Shown here: positions 7,039 to 14,779 of the stretch, piece after piece
How the letters are laid out: every line of letters starts with the position of its first letter
Position numbering within the stretch: the stretch's first letter is position 1
Assembly (NCBI GenBank): GCA_028711505.1
Contig: JAQTSC010000007.1
Coordinates: forward strand, 1 to 32,551
Direction: 5' to 3'
DNA from: Candidatus Paceibacterota bacterium
GTDB taxonomy: Bacteria > Patescibacteriota > Minisyncoccia > JAHISW01 > Tagabacteraceae
Length of the DNA: 32,551 nt
The notes under the pieces: generated by a model
Told to the model about the DNA's origin: nothing
Seen by the model: only the letters and a program-made list of their open reading frames with translations
The model's database searches: none
Made by a program: the position numbers and the translations under genes

Positions 7039-7644
7039 TTCCGGGAGCTCGGACGTAAAATTGAAAACGGCCGACCTGAGCAAAGAACAAATGATAGCAA
7101 GAAGAAAAATACACTCCAAGGAAGAACACGAAAGATAGTAGATCCTCGGAAAAAAATAAAATACAGCCGCAATGTCATGAAAAATATAAAATAGCACAAT
7201 TCCCAACAACATCGGGGAAATAACAAAAAATGCTATCAAAGAAGGAAAAATAAAAAGAAATCGGCTGTCTGTTCTCGCCTTATCCTTCCGCGAAATAAAA
7301 AGGTCTAAAGAACAAAACCCGAGGAGGATCAGCAAGACCAAAAAACTCGTTTCTTTAACAGGGTCCACGTTTGGCAAATAAAGGCCCCAAAATAAAAACA
7401 AAAGAGTAAAACTTCTGGGGACAATTCCAAACCACGCTTTCCTTCTAAAAATTTTTTCGTAGATTCTCGGCGCGCTGTCAAAAACCGAGAAAAATAGCAC
7501 CAAGACGACAAAAATCTTAAAAGCGTCAAGCCCAAAATGGCTAGAATCCGACACAAAAGGTCTTTTCAAAAAAAGATATGTCGCGGCCAAACCAGCGCTC
7601 AAAAAAATTCCAACGATTGTGGTAGACAACGTTTTTTCTTTCAT
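7036..7644 (-). CDS. Polytopic membrane protein, unknown function
   Basis: 202 residues with about six hydrophobic helices (near residues 7-26, 41-56, 74-92, 99-117, 128-160 and 175-190) and short basic loops (RRKAW, SRKDKAR). No family or catalytic motif recognised. Expression signals are unusual for this window: a consensus promoter at 7704-7732, a leader of about 50 nt, and a GGGAGG Shine-Dalgarno (7658-7653) 8 nt before the ATG. Its neighbours lack such sites, so the gene may be acquired. It is isolated, with a convergent terminator on one side and a divergent comM on the other. Confidence 0.7.
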   Translation of the reverse strand: MKEKTLSTTIVGIFLSAGLAATYLFLKRPFVSDSSHFGLDAFKIFVVLVLFFSVFDSAPRIYEKIFRRKAWFGIVPRSFTLLFLFWGLYLPNVDPVKETSFLVLLILLGFCSLDLFISRKDKARTDSRFLFIFPSLIAFFVISPMLLGIVLFYIFHDIAAVFYFFPRIYYLSCSSLECIFLLAIICSLLRSAVFNFTSELPE

Positions 7645-7703
7645 CTCTTTATCCTCCCTATTTTTCCTCTATATTATTTTTTAAGATCAATTTTCTATTT
7701 AGA

Positions 7704-7732
7704 ATTATACGCTCAAAATCGCATATTGTCAA
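7704..7732 (-). promoter_or_regulatory. Consensus sigma-70-type promoter
   Basis: On the minus strand TTGACA (7732-7727), a 17-bp spacer and TATAAT (7709-7704) match the consensus perfectly. Transcription should start near 7697, giving a leader of about 52 nt with a Shine-Dalgarno site before the membrane protein gene. Confidence 0.85.
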
Positions 7733-7766
7733 TGCCTCAAAATACCCTTAAAAGCGGCTTTTATAT

Positions 7767-7772
7767 TATAAT
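7767..7772 (+). promoter_or_regulatory. comM -10 element (leaderless)
   Basis: TATAAT at 7767-7772 lies 6 nt before the comM ATG, so the predicted transcription start coincides with the start codon. No good -35 is seen at the expected distance. Confidence 0.5.
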
Positions 7773-7778
7773 ATTTTT

Positions 7779-9314
7779 ATGCCTCAATCTAACGGCGTAA
7801 AAATAAATTCCGGGCAAATTGTCGGACTTAGCGGAGAAATCGTTGACGTGGAAATAGATCTCGCCCCGGGGCTTCATAAATTTTCGATTGTCGGACTCCC
7901 CGACAAAGCAGTTGAAGAATCAAAAGACAGAATTTCCGCGGCTATAAAAAACAGCGGTTTTGATTCGCCCCAAAAGAAAAACAAAAGAATAACCATATCT
8001 CTCGCGCCGGCTGATGTTAAAAAAGAAGGGCCGGTTTTTGATTTGGCCATAGCCCTTTCCTATCTTCTGGTTTCCGAACAGATTGATTTCGAGGCCTCGG
8101 AAAAAATCTTTTTTGGAGAACTCGGGCTCAACGGAAATCTGCGTCCCATAAAAGGAGCGCTTGGGTTGGCGCAAGCGAGCCAAAAAGCCGGATTTAAAGA
8201 AATATACCTCCCTTTTGAAAACGCCGAGGAAGCCGCGCTTATAAAAGGCGTTTCCGTTTTTGGCATAAAAAATCTCCAAGAACTTACAGCTCATCTTCAA
8301 AAAGAAAACGAAATCGCGCGTCAACAGGAAACGCGGATGAACACCCCGGAAGAATTTATTGCCACTCTTGATTTTTCCGACATCAAAGGGCAGGAAACAG
8401 CAAAACGCGGCTTGGAAATTGCCGCGGCGGGAGGACATAATGTTTCAATGTTCGGTCCTCCGGGAACGGGGAAAACGATGCTTGCCAAAGCTTTTTCTTC
8501 AATACTCCCCGAGATGTCTTTTGAAGAAATGATAGAAACAACCGCGATTCACAGCGCGGCGGGGACATTAAACGGACCTTATATGATGTCGCGTCCGTTG
8601 CGTTCACCGCATCACACTTCTTCTTATGTCGCCCTGGTCGGCGGAGGAGCATGGCCGAAACCAGGAGAAATAACTTTAAGCCATAGGGGAGTTTTGTTTC
8701 TTGACGAGTTTCCGCTTTTTGAAAAAAGAGTGATAGAGGCTCTTCGCCAGCCGCTTGAAGACGGAGTTATTACCGTATCGCGAGCTCGGGGAACGATAAA
8801 ATTTCCGGCAAATTTTATTTTGGTATGCGCAATGAATCCTTGCCCTTGCGGAAATGCCGGCTCGCAAACAAAAAAATGCACCTGCCCCCAGCAATCGCTT
8901 TTAAAATACAAACAAAGAATCTCCGGGCCGATAACCGACAGGATAGATTTATGGCTTGAAGTGCCGCAGGTTGAAATTGAAAAACTTTCATCCGAAGAAA
9001 CACGGCCTGAAAAATCCGAAGAGGTGCGGAAAAGAGTAATGAAAGCGCGAGAAATCCAAGCCAGCCGTTTTCAAAAAAGAAAAATTTTAACCAACAGCGA
9101 CATGGGGCCAAAAGATTTAAAAGAATTCGCTCCCCTTTCGGAAAAAACAAAACAAACATTGAACGTGGCGGCAAACAGACTGGATTTATCCGCGCGCGCA
9201 TACCACAAAACAATAAAGCTCGGCCGCACAATCGCCGATCTTGAAAACTCGCCGGATATTTCGGAAAACCATATTTTAGAAGCGCTGCAATACCGGCCAA
9301 AACAGATTTTGTAA
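7779..9314 (+). CDS. comM: ComM/YifB family AAA+ ATPase (Mg-chelatase-like)
   Basis: 511 residues, normal for the family. The N-terminal domain (about 1-180) has the S5-fold-like segments FSIVGLPDKAVEESKDR and ITISLAPAD. The AAA+ module carries Walker A GPPGTGKT (about 225-232), Walker B LFLDEFPLF (about 306-313) and the cysteine-bearing AMNPCPCGN segment (about 350). The C-terminal helical domain ends with SARAYHKTIKLGRTIADLE. In Vibrio and relatives ComM is a hexameric helicase that drives branch migration when natural-transformation DNA is integrated; in CPR bacteria a similar role in DNA uptake is inferred. The start follows a TATAAT box by 6 nt and has no Shine-Dalgarno motif. Confidence 0.93.
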   Translation: MPQSNGVKINSGQIVGLSGEIVDVEIDLAPGLHKFSIVGLPDKAVEESKDRISAAIKNSGFDSPQKKNKRITISLAPADVKKEGPVFDLAIALSYLLVSEQIDFEASEKIFFGELGLNGNLRPIKGALGLAQASQKAGFKEIYLPFENAEEAALIKGVSVFGIKNLQELTAHLQKENEIARQQETRMNTPEEFIATLDFSDIKGQETAKRGLEIAAAGGHNVSMFGPPGTGKTMLAKAFSSILPEMSFEEMIETTAIHSAAGTLNGPYMMSRPLRSPHHTSSYVALVGGGAWPKPGEITLSHRGVLFLDEFPLFEKRVIEALRQPLEDGVITVSRARGTIKFPANFILVCAMNPCPCGNAGSQTKKCTCPQQSLLKYKQRISGPITDRIDLWLEVPQVEIEKLSSEETRPEKSEEVRKRVMKAREIQASRFQKRKILTNSDMGPKDLKEFAPLSEKTKQTLNVAANRLDLSARAYHKTIKLGRTIADLENSPDISENHILEALQYRPKQIL

Positions 9315-9329
9315 AAATTCTTAAACACA

Positions 9330-9358
9330 AAAAGCCCCTCAGCCAGGGCTTTTTATTT
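9330..9358. terminator. Terminator after comM
   Basis: AAAGCCC (9331-9337) pairs with GGGCTTT (9346-9352) around an 8-nt loop and is followed by a T-rich tract. An A-rich left flank gives partial function in reverse, for the convergent peptidase gene ending at 9376. Confidence 0.75.
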
Positions 9359-9375
9359 TTGTTAACGATTATTTC

Positions 9376-10455
9376 TTAAAATGGATTTTTAGCACCGCGA
9401 ACTTCAAAGTGAACATGACAGCCGGTAGATTTTCCCGTTGAACCGACATATCCTATAACCTGCCCTTTGGCAACATGCCAGCCTCCTCCCACTATATTTG
9501 TTGAAGTGTGCGCGTAAAGAGTTTGCGTGCCGTTTGCATGGGCTATAACCAAATAATTTCCATAGCCTCCGTTCCAACCGTAAGATCTGCTGACAATAAC
9601 ATCTCCCGCGGCCGACGCGTAAATCGGTTCTCCGCAGGAAGTCGCCAAATCAATTCCATTATATCCATGGAGTCCCTGGCTTTTTCTGCCTCCTTCAACC
9701 GGTCTCATGTAATAACCGGAGTAGCTCGGCATTGCCGTGTTTCTTACCGGCTGCAAGGTGCCGCTTGAAACAGAAGAAGAGTAAGCCGCTTCACCGTCGG
9801 GTATTATTATTTCATCGCCGACGGCAAGTTTGCCGCCGGAAGCAATATCGTTAAATTTAATTATTTCTTCCTTGTCCCCCTTAAACTTCTTGGCGATAGA
9901 ATCTATGGTATCGCCGCTTTTTACCGTATAGCGAACGCCCGTTACCGGAAGTATCACTAAAATGTCGCCGGAATTTATCATGCTTCCTCTCTTGATGTTG
10001 TTTGACCAGATTATCGTATCAACACTCACATCAAACATTTCCGCGATTTGAGTAAGGGTATCTCCTTCTCTGACAACATAAATGCTTATGCGGTCAGAAG
10101 CAGGGGTATTTTCTTCTATATCAGCCATGCTGCCATTTGGTCCCACTACCGGTAAAAGTGCGCTCTGGCTCACAATTGTCGGGCCGCCATCGCCTTTCCC
10201 GGCGGACAAATCCGAGTTCAAAACCGGTTTAAGAAGCCGCGCTGTCTGAGAGTTGCTTATAACGTCTTCAAGGTCGCCCTGGGCATCCGCGGTTCCTAAG
10301 ATTTTATCCAAAAAAGAAAAAAATCCGGCCTCTGCAACCGGAACAAAACAAAAACTAAAAACGCCCGTTAAAATAAGGGTTGAAATTACAAGTTTTTTTA
10401 TGCCCCGTAAACAATCAGCCAGGAATTTATCAGTTTTTTCCTTTCCACAATTAAT
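9376..10455 (-). CDS. Secreted LysM-M23 peptidase, non-canonical start
   Basis: An envelope peptidoglycan hydrolase. Two LysM repeats (IYVVREGDTLTQIAEMFDVS and YTVKSGDTIDSIAKKF regions) bind cell wall. The C-terminal M23 domain has the zinc ligands H-x7-D (in GLHGYNGIDLATS) and HxH (in GCHVHFEVRG). The first ordinary start in frame is TTG at 10311, but it lies after a clear in-frame signal peptide: basic GIKK, hydrophobic LVISTLILTGVFSFC, then VAEA. The frame stays open to a TAG at 10491-10489 with no ATG, GTG or TTG between 10488 and 10312. I chose the ATT at 10455; ATT at 10482, CTG at 10422 and ATA at 10401 are alternatives. The promoter at 10581-10609 puts the 5' end upstream of all of them. 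Confidence 0.85.
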   Translation of the reverse strand: MNCGKEKTDKFLADCLRGIKKLVISTLILTGVFSFCFVPVAEAGFFSFLDKILGTADAQGDLEDVISNSQTARLLKPVLNSDLSAGKGDGGPTIVSQSALLPVVGPNGSMADIEENTPASDRISIYVVREGDTLTQIAEMFDVSVDTIIWSNNIKRGSMINSGDILVILPVTGVRYTVKSGDTIDSIAKKFKGDKEEIIKFNDIASGGKLAVGDEIIIPDGEAAYSSSVSSGTLQPVRNTAMPSYSGYYMRPVEGGRKSQGLHGYNGIDLATSCGEPIYASAAGDVIVSRSYGWNGGYGNYLVIAHANGTQTLYAHTSTNIVGGGWHVAKGQVIGYVGSTGKSTGCHVHFEVRGAKNPF

Positions 10456-10580
10456 TTCGAGGGGCTGTTTAGTTCTTAAAATAAAGCTCTAAATTAGGAT
10501 TAGGAATACGGCGTGCGACCGATATGTCTATATTTTAAGCCGTTTTTCTGAAAATTAATCCACTATTAGGGACGCTTTTA

Positions 10581-10609
10581 ATTTTACCCTGGCGCCAAGC
10601 CGGGGTCAA
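10581..10609 (-). promoter_or_regulatory. Promoter for M23 peptidase
   Basis: On the minus strand TTGACC (10609-10604), a 17-bp spacer and TAAAAT (10586-10581). The predicted start is near 10574, leaving a leader of about 90-170 nt depending on which codon starts the peptidase. Confidence 0.7.
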
Positions 10610-10663
10610 TAATCTTATCCACACGAAGTTCACAGCCCTAAGAGCGGCTTGCCCAACCAAAAA

Positions 10664-10691
10664 TTTGGAGTTTGAAAAAGTATAGTATAAT
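10664..10691 (+). promoter_or_regulatory. Candidate pcrA promoter
   Basis: TATAAT at 10686-10691 with a weak -35 (TTTGGA, 10664-10669; spacer 16). The ATG at 10701 is 9 nt after the -10, so the leader is at most a few nucleotides and contains no Shine-Dalgarno site. Confidence 0.5.
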
Positions 10692-10700
10692 CTACGGGAT

Positions 10701-12632
10701 ATGGATATTTTAAGCGGGCTAAACGAAAGCCAAAAAGAAGCGGTCTCCCACATAGAAGGTCCGCTTTTGGTGGTGGCGGGGGCAGGCGCCGGAAAAACCA
10801 AAGTCATCACCCACCGCATTGCCAATTTGATACAAAACGGAGTGGCGCCGGAAAAAATTTTAGCAGTCACTTTTACCAACAAAGCCGCGGCAGAAATGAA
10901 AAATCGGGTGAAAAATATGCTCTCGGAACAAAAAGCCGCCAACCGCCTTTTGCGCATGCCCGCAATGGGAACATTCCACTCCGTGTGCGCTTCCATATTA
11001 AGAACGAACAGCGGAAAGATCGGGCTTCCAGCGAGCTTTTCCATTTTAGACAAAGAAGATTCGTTAAGCGTGATAAAAAAGTGTCTGAAGGCGCTCGAGC
11101 TTAATCCGAAACAGTTTCCTCCGCAAAAAATGCAATCGCTCATCTCAAAACAAAAGTCAGAACTTGTTAAAAGAGAGGAATTTTCAGCGGACGCGGAAAC
11201 CGAATATTTTCCAAAAATTCTTTCGAGCGTCTGGGAAGAATACGAAAAAAAACTGGACGCGCAAAAAGCGCTGGATTTCGACGATCTCATTTCCGAAACC
11301 GTTTTTCTTTTTGAAAAAAATCCGGACGTTCTGGAACATTACCGCGACAAATGGAACTACGTGCTCATCGATGAATACCAAGACACGAACAGAAGCCAGT
11401 ACATTTTGACAAAAATGCTTGCCGAAAAACACAGGAACATCTGCGTTGTCGGCGACGAAGACCAAAGCATTTACCGGTTTCGGGGCGCGGACTTTAAAAA
11501 TATTCTGAATTTTGAAAAAGACTGGCCGGGAGCAAGAGTAGTTTTACTCGAACAAAATTACCGTTCAACGCAAAAAATTCTTGACGCCGCCAATTCAGTG
11601 ATAGGAAAAAACAAAATGAGAAAACCCAAAAAACTTTTTTCGCTCTCGGAAAAAGGTTCGGGACTGGCGCTTTTTGACGCGCTAAACGAAAAAGAAGAAG
11701 CCGACATAATAGCGGCTTCGACAGGAGAGCTCGCATCGGAGGGAATTCCTCTTTCGGAAATCGCTGTTTTGTACCGCGCTAATTTCCAATCTCGCGCCCT
11801 TGAAGAATCTTTTTTAAAACGCCAGATTCCCTACCGCGTTATAGGCACGAGATTTTTTGAAAGAAAAGAAGTCAAAGACATAATCGCTTACATTAAAGCC
11901 GCTTTAAACAACGACGACCTTTTAAGCGTGGAAAGAATAATAAACGAACCCGGCAGGGGAATAGGGAAAATAGGGTTTATGGCTTTTCTGGCGAGAAGGA
12001 CTTTGCCTCCGGATAAGGCAAAAAAAATTGACGAATTTTTCTCATTTCTTGGCTTGGCAAAAGAAAATCTTCTAAATAAACCGCTCTCGGAAGCGATTTG
12101 TTGGATTATCGAAAAAAGCGGATACGGTAAAAATCTTGAAGACGGAACGGAAGAAGGACTTTCGCGCCTTGAAAACTTGAAAGAACTCTCGGCTTTAAGC
12201 GTGAAGTATGACGCGGAAAAGCCGGGAGAAGGAGTTTTAAAATTTCTGGAGGATGTGGCGCTTTTAACCGACCAAGACACGGTGGCCGACGGAGAAAAAG
12301 CGGTAAAACTAATGACGGTGCATTCGGCGAAAGGGCTTGAATTCAATTCTGTTTTTGTCGCGGGGCTCGAAGAAGGGCTCTTCCCTTACTCGCGCCCGCC
12401 GCAATCGATTGAAGACGAAGAAGAAGAACGCCGGCTTTTTTACGTCGCGTTAACGCGCGCGCGTAAAAATCTTTTTCTCTCTTTCGCTTACAGCCGAAAT
12501 TTTTTCGGAGGAAAACAGATAAATAAGCCTTCGCGTTTTCTAAACGAAATTCCGCCGGAACTTTTCCGGACGATTTTCGGCGAAGAGGGCGAAAGAGGAG
12601 AAATCGCGACAACAAATTATCTTGAAATATGA
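10701..12632 (+). CDS. pcrA: UvrD/PcrA/Rep superfamily 1 DNA helicase
   Basis: 643 residues, shorter than PcrA/UvrD (about 720). The C-terminal extension that follows motif VI in PcrA/UvrD is largely missing. Motif I is GAGAGKT (about 28-34), motif II DEYQDT (about 223-228), motif III GDEDQSIYRFRG (about 251-262), motif V TVHSAKGLEF (about 539-548) and motif VI YVALTRARK (about 580-588). It is an ATP-dependent 3'-to-5' helicase for excision and mismatch repair, replication restart and clearing of RecA or RNA polymerase. The stop overlaps the rsmA start by 4 nt (ATGA), showing translational coupling. A leaderless-type promoter precedes the ATG. UvrD, PcrA and Rep cannot be told apart by reading alone. 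Confidence 0.93.
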   Translation: MDILSGLNESQKEAVSHIEGPLLVVAGAGAGKTKVITHRIANLIQNGVAPEKILAVTFTNKAAAEMKNRVKNMLSEQKAANRLLRMPAMGTFHSVCASILRTNSGKIGLPASFSILDKEDSLSVIKKCLKALELNPKQFPPQKMQSLISKQKSELVKREEFSADAETEYFPKILSSVWEEYEKKLDAQKALDFDDLISETVFLFEKNPDVLEHYRDKWNYVLIDEYQDTNRSQYILTKMLAEKHRNICVVGDEDQSIYRFRGADFKNILNFEKDWPGARVVLLEQNYRSTQKILDAANSVIGKNKMRKPKKLFSLSEKGSGLALFDALNEKEEADIIAASTGELASEGIPLSEIAVLYRANFQSRALEESFLKRQIPYRVIGTRFFERKEVKDIIAYIKAALNNDDLLSVERIINEPGRGIGKIGFMAFLARRTLPPDKAKKIDEFFSFLGLAKENLLNKPLSEAICWIIEKSGYGKNLEDGTEEGLSRLENLKELSALSVKYDAEKPGEGVLKFLEDVALLTDQDTVADGEKAVKLMTVHSAKGLEFNSVFVAGLEEGLFPYSRPPQSIEDEEEERRLFYVALTRARKNLFLSFAYSRNFFGGKQINKPSRFLNEIPPELFRTIFGEEGERGEIATTNYLEI

Positions 12633-13411
12633 AGCGGCTCGGACAGCATTTTTTAAATACGTCGGCTGGCGGCAAAAAAATTATCGCCGACATAATAGAA
12701 GCGGCTGAACTCAAAAAAACCGATATTGTTCTTGAGGTCGGACCCGGGAAAGGCGTACTCACGGAAGCGCTTCTTGAAAAAGCGAAGAAAGTTATCGCCA
12801 TCGAAAAAGACGAAAAACTTGTTGAATTCTTAAAAGAAAAATTTTTCGGGAGGAAAAATTTGCAATTGACTTGCGGCGATATTCTGAAAATTGAAAATTT
12901 GAAAATTAAAAATTTTAAAATTGTCGCAAATATCCCCTACTATATCACTTCACGGTTTTTGAGAAAATTTTTAACCGCAAGGGACCAGCCGGAAACAATG
13001 GTCTTAATGATTCAAAAAGAAGTCGCCGAAAGAATTTGCGCTAAAAATAAAAAAGAGAGCCTTTTGTCCATAAGCGTCAAGGCGTACGGAAATCCGAAAA
13101 TAGCGCGCGGCGTTTCAGCCGGAAATTTTTCCCCTCCGCCCAAAGTCGATTCCGCCGTGATAAAAATAGAAAATATCTCGCGGAATTTTTTCCATCAAAA
13201 CGGCATTGGAGAAGAAAAATTTTTTGAAACGGTAAAAAAGGGCTTTTCACAAAAAAGAAAGATGCTTAAAAACAATTTAAAAATTTCTTCGGAAGCGCTC
13301 GCGAGATGCGGGCTTTCGGAAAAAGCGCGCGCGGAAGATTTAAATTTAAAAGACTGGGCTTGCCTGATCTCGGTCCGCAAAACCGCGGGCTCTTTATTTT
13401 TTGAAAAATAA
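12629..13411 (+). CDS. rsmA: 16S rRNA dimethyladenosine transferase
   Basis: 260 residues, the usual length. Visible motifs are LGQHFL (residues 4-9), the SAM-binding motif EVGPGKG (about 37-43), acidic IEKD (about 56-59), CGDIL (about 87-91), and catalytic NIPYYI (about 101-106) followed by a conserved PPPKVDS segment (about 170-176). The enzyme dimethylates two adjacent adenosines near the 3' end of 16S rRNA (A1518/A1519 in E. coli) as a late 30S assembly checkpoint. It starts inside the helicase stop codon and so shares its message. A hairpin terminator follows the stop. Confidence 0.96.
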   Translation: MKRLGQHFLNTSAGGKKIIADIIEAAELKKTDIVLEVGPGKGVLTEALLEKAKKVIAIEKDEKLVEFLKEKFFGRKNLQLTCGDILKIENLKIKNFKIVANIPYYITSRFLRKFLTARDQPETMVLMIQKEVAERICAKNKKESLLSISVKAYGNPKIARGVSAGNFSPPPKVDSAVIKIENISRNFFHQNGIGEEKFFETVKKGFSQKRKMLKNNLKISSEALARCGLSEKARAEDLNLKDWACLISVRKTAGSLFFEK

Positions 13412-13414
13412 ATA

Positions 13415-13448
13415 GGCGGTTTCGGAACCCTCCGATTCCAAAACCGCC
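13415..13448. terminator. Convergent terminator hairpin
   Basis: GGCGGTTTCGGAA (13415-13427) pairs with TTCCAAAACCGCC (13436-13448), with one mismatch and an 8-nt loop. The left flank is A-rich, so the minus-strand transcript gets a T-rich tail; the plus-strand tail (TTGTTAAC) is weaker. It separates rsmA from the minus-strand lipoprotein genes. Confidence 0.7.
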
Positions 13449-13452
13449 CTTG

Positions 13453-13962
13453 TTAACGCAAATTAACTATTCTCGCCCTGCCTCCGGGACGAACTTCATG
13501 AGGGATAATCTTCTCCGGGAGAAAATCCACCCCCATGCTGGTCTGCCGTTCTCCCCGAATGACTATCAAATGTCTCCCTGTCGGAAACATTTGAGGAGCA
13601 GACACTTGCCCGGGGCCTATTTCCAATACCTCCGTCCAACTGTTGGAGGAAATTTTGAAAAGGGTATCCCGGGCGTTATTTTTAAAAAAAACAACGTGCG
13701 GGTCCCCATAAATCCCTTCTCCGTGTTCGCGAGGGAGAGACGACGGTCGAAGGGAACGCTGTGTTATTCCCTGCGGATATATCCGCGTGGAATAATCGTT
13801 TACAACCAATTGAGGAGCGCCGCCCCAGGAACCCACGCCAATGATGGCTCTGTCGCCTATGGTCGGTCCGATGCCGGAATCGGTTTTCCGAAAAACATCG
13901 CCGGCTCCGCAACCGCTTAAAAACACGACCGCGGAAAAAACCAAAACCAAAGTCTTTTTCAC
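13453..13962 (-). CDS. Predicted lipoprotein, unknown function
   Basis: 169 residues from the GTG at 13962. This start has a GGAGG 8 nt upstream; a GTG at 13971 directly abuts that GGAGG and is less likely. The N-terminus (VKKTLVLVFSAVVFLSGC) is a lipoprotein signal with lipobox LSGC, so Cys18 would be lipidated and the protein anchored outside the membrane. The rest is Gly/Pro-rich and probably all-beta (segments RAIIGVGSWG, PQLVVNDYS, RHLIVIRGERQ). No family recognised. It starts 5 nt after the preceding gene's stop and belongs to a group with alien-looking expression signals. Confidence 0.7.
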   Translation of the reverse strand: MKKTLVLVFSAVVFLSGCGAGDVFRKTDSGIGPTIGDRAIIGVGSWGGAPQLVVNDYSTRIYPQGITQRSLRPSSLPREHGEGIYGDPHVVFFKNNARDTLFKISSNSWTEVLEIGPGQVSAPQMFPTGRHLIVIRGERQTSMGVDFLPEKIIPHEVRPGGRARIVNLR

Positions 13963-13967
13963 ATTCT

Positions 13968-14549
13968 TCACCTCCCCCCCGAAAAAGCATTTAAAAGAAT
14001 TTTAAAAGGCCCGGTGCCCGACACGTTCACCTTCGGCCCAACCATGTGCCGATTTGGAATTTTGCCGGTTTGAATATTCAAGACGGCGTCCCAGTGTCGC
14101 ATGGTATACTTATTTTCATAAGTATCCACTCTGCCGTCCACCCGAACCGAAGTTCGGCGAATGGGTAATTCGGCTGCCTGCCTAAAAATGGCGGTGAAAT
14201 AATACGGCCGAATTTCCACTTGATAATAACCTAACGGCAACCGGGCAAGATAAACCCGGATATCCGCCTGGTCGTTGACAGTAAAATACGCACTTGCTCC
14301 GGCTTCACTCCAATCCTGAACAAGCGCCCCGGCACGGTCAAAGAAAAAAATTCTCGCCGACGCCGTACCCTTAACCACAACCAGAACTTCTCCGGCTTCC
14401 GATCCCAGCCGCGGATTCATCTCCGCCATATTGCGCGGACCGGTAGCGCAGCGAGTAAGAACAAAAAAAATCACTGCGACAATCAACACGACGCATATTT
14501 TGCGCCACCAGCGCAAAATTAAAATTTCCTTCGCCCTGTCCATGTCCAT
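13968..14549 (-). CDS. Predicted anchored envelope protein, unknown function
   Basis: 193 residues. A basic N-terminus (RWWRK) and hydrophobic segment (about 17-32) end in LTRCATG. This resembles a lipobox, but Arg at -1 is atypical, so it may be a lipoprotein or a signal-anchored protein. The remainder looks beta-rich (GEVLVVVKGTASARIFFFD, YYQVEIRPYYF, RRTSVRVDGRVD regions), like small immunoglobulin-type or carrier folds, but I recognise no family. A strong AAGGAGGGG precedes the ATG by about 6-8 nt, and a good promoter lies at 14618-14645. The downstream lipoprotein gene follows almost without a gap. Confidence 0.68.
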   Translation of the reverse strand: MDMDRAKEILILRWWRKICVVLIVAVIFFVLTRCATGPRNMAEMNPRLGSEAGEVLVVVKGTASARIFFFDRAGALVQDWSEAGASAYFTVNDQADIRVYLARLPLGYYQVEIRPYYFTAIFRQAAELPIRRTSVRVDGRVDTYENKYTMRHWDAVLNIQTGKIPNRHMVGPKVNVSGTGPFKILLNAFSGGR

Positions 14550-14617
14550 AATTGCCCCTCCTTCAAAAAATTTTTATGTCAAAGATAACAAAAAAACTCC
14601 TCTATTTTTCTGCCACA

Positions 14618-14645
14618 ATTATATCATATCCTCTAAAAAAGTCAA
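14618..14645 (-). promoter_or_regulatory. Promoter for lipoprotein pair
   Basis: On the minus strand TTGACT (14645-14640), a 16-bp spacer and TATAAT (14623-14618). The start near 14611 leaves a leader of about 62 nt ending in a strong Shine-Dalgarno site before the gene at 14549. Confidence 0.75.
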
Positions 14646-14672
14646 ACAAAAATCGGGTTCCAAAAACCCGAT
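14642..14672 (-). terminator. Terminator of the TraT-like gene
   Basis: On the minus strand ATCGGGTT (14672-14665) pairs with AACCCGAT (14659-14652) around a 5-nt loop and runs into TTTTTGTTTG. It ends the TraT-like transcript, and its tail touches the -35 of the next promoter. Confidence 0.75.
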
Positions 14673-14714
14673 AAAAATTCTTATTTAAAGACATAATTTG
14701 TCTGTACAAAATGT

Positions 14715-14744
14715 AAAGGCGCCCTTCCCAAAGGGGCGCCTTTT
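14715..14744. terminator. Second GC-rich hairpin after TraT-like gene
   Basis: A 10-bp perfect stem, AAAGGCGCCC (14715-14724) with GGGCGCCTTT (14734-14743), has a 9-nt loop. Short T runs follow in either direction. It probably backs up the terminator at 14642-14672. Confidence 0.6.
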
Positions 14745-14779
14745 CGCGCGAGACTTGTGCGGGGTCGGCAAGACCATCT

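Noticed and set aside
13450-13920. 156-codon plus-strand frame opposite the lipoprotein gene
   Set aside because: No start signal, and its content mirrors the minus-strand lipoprotein gene, which has a clear signal peptide.
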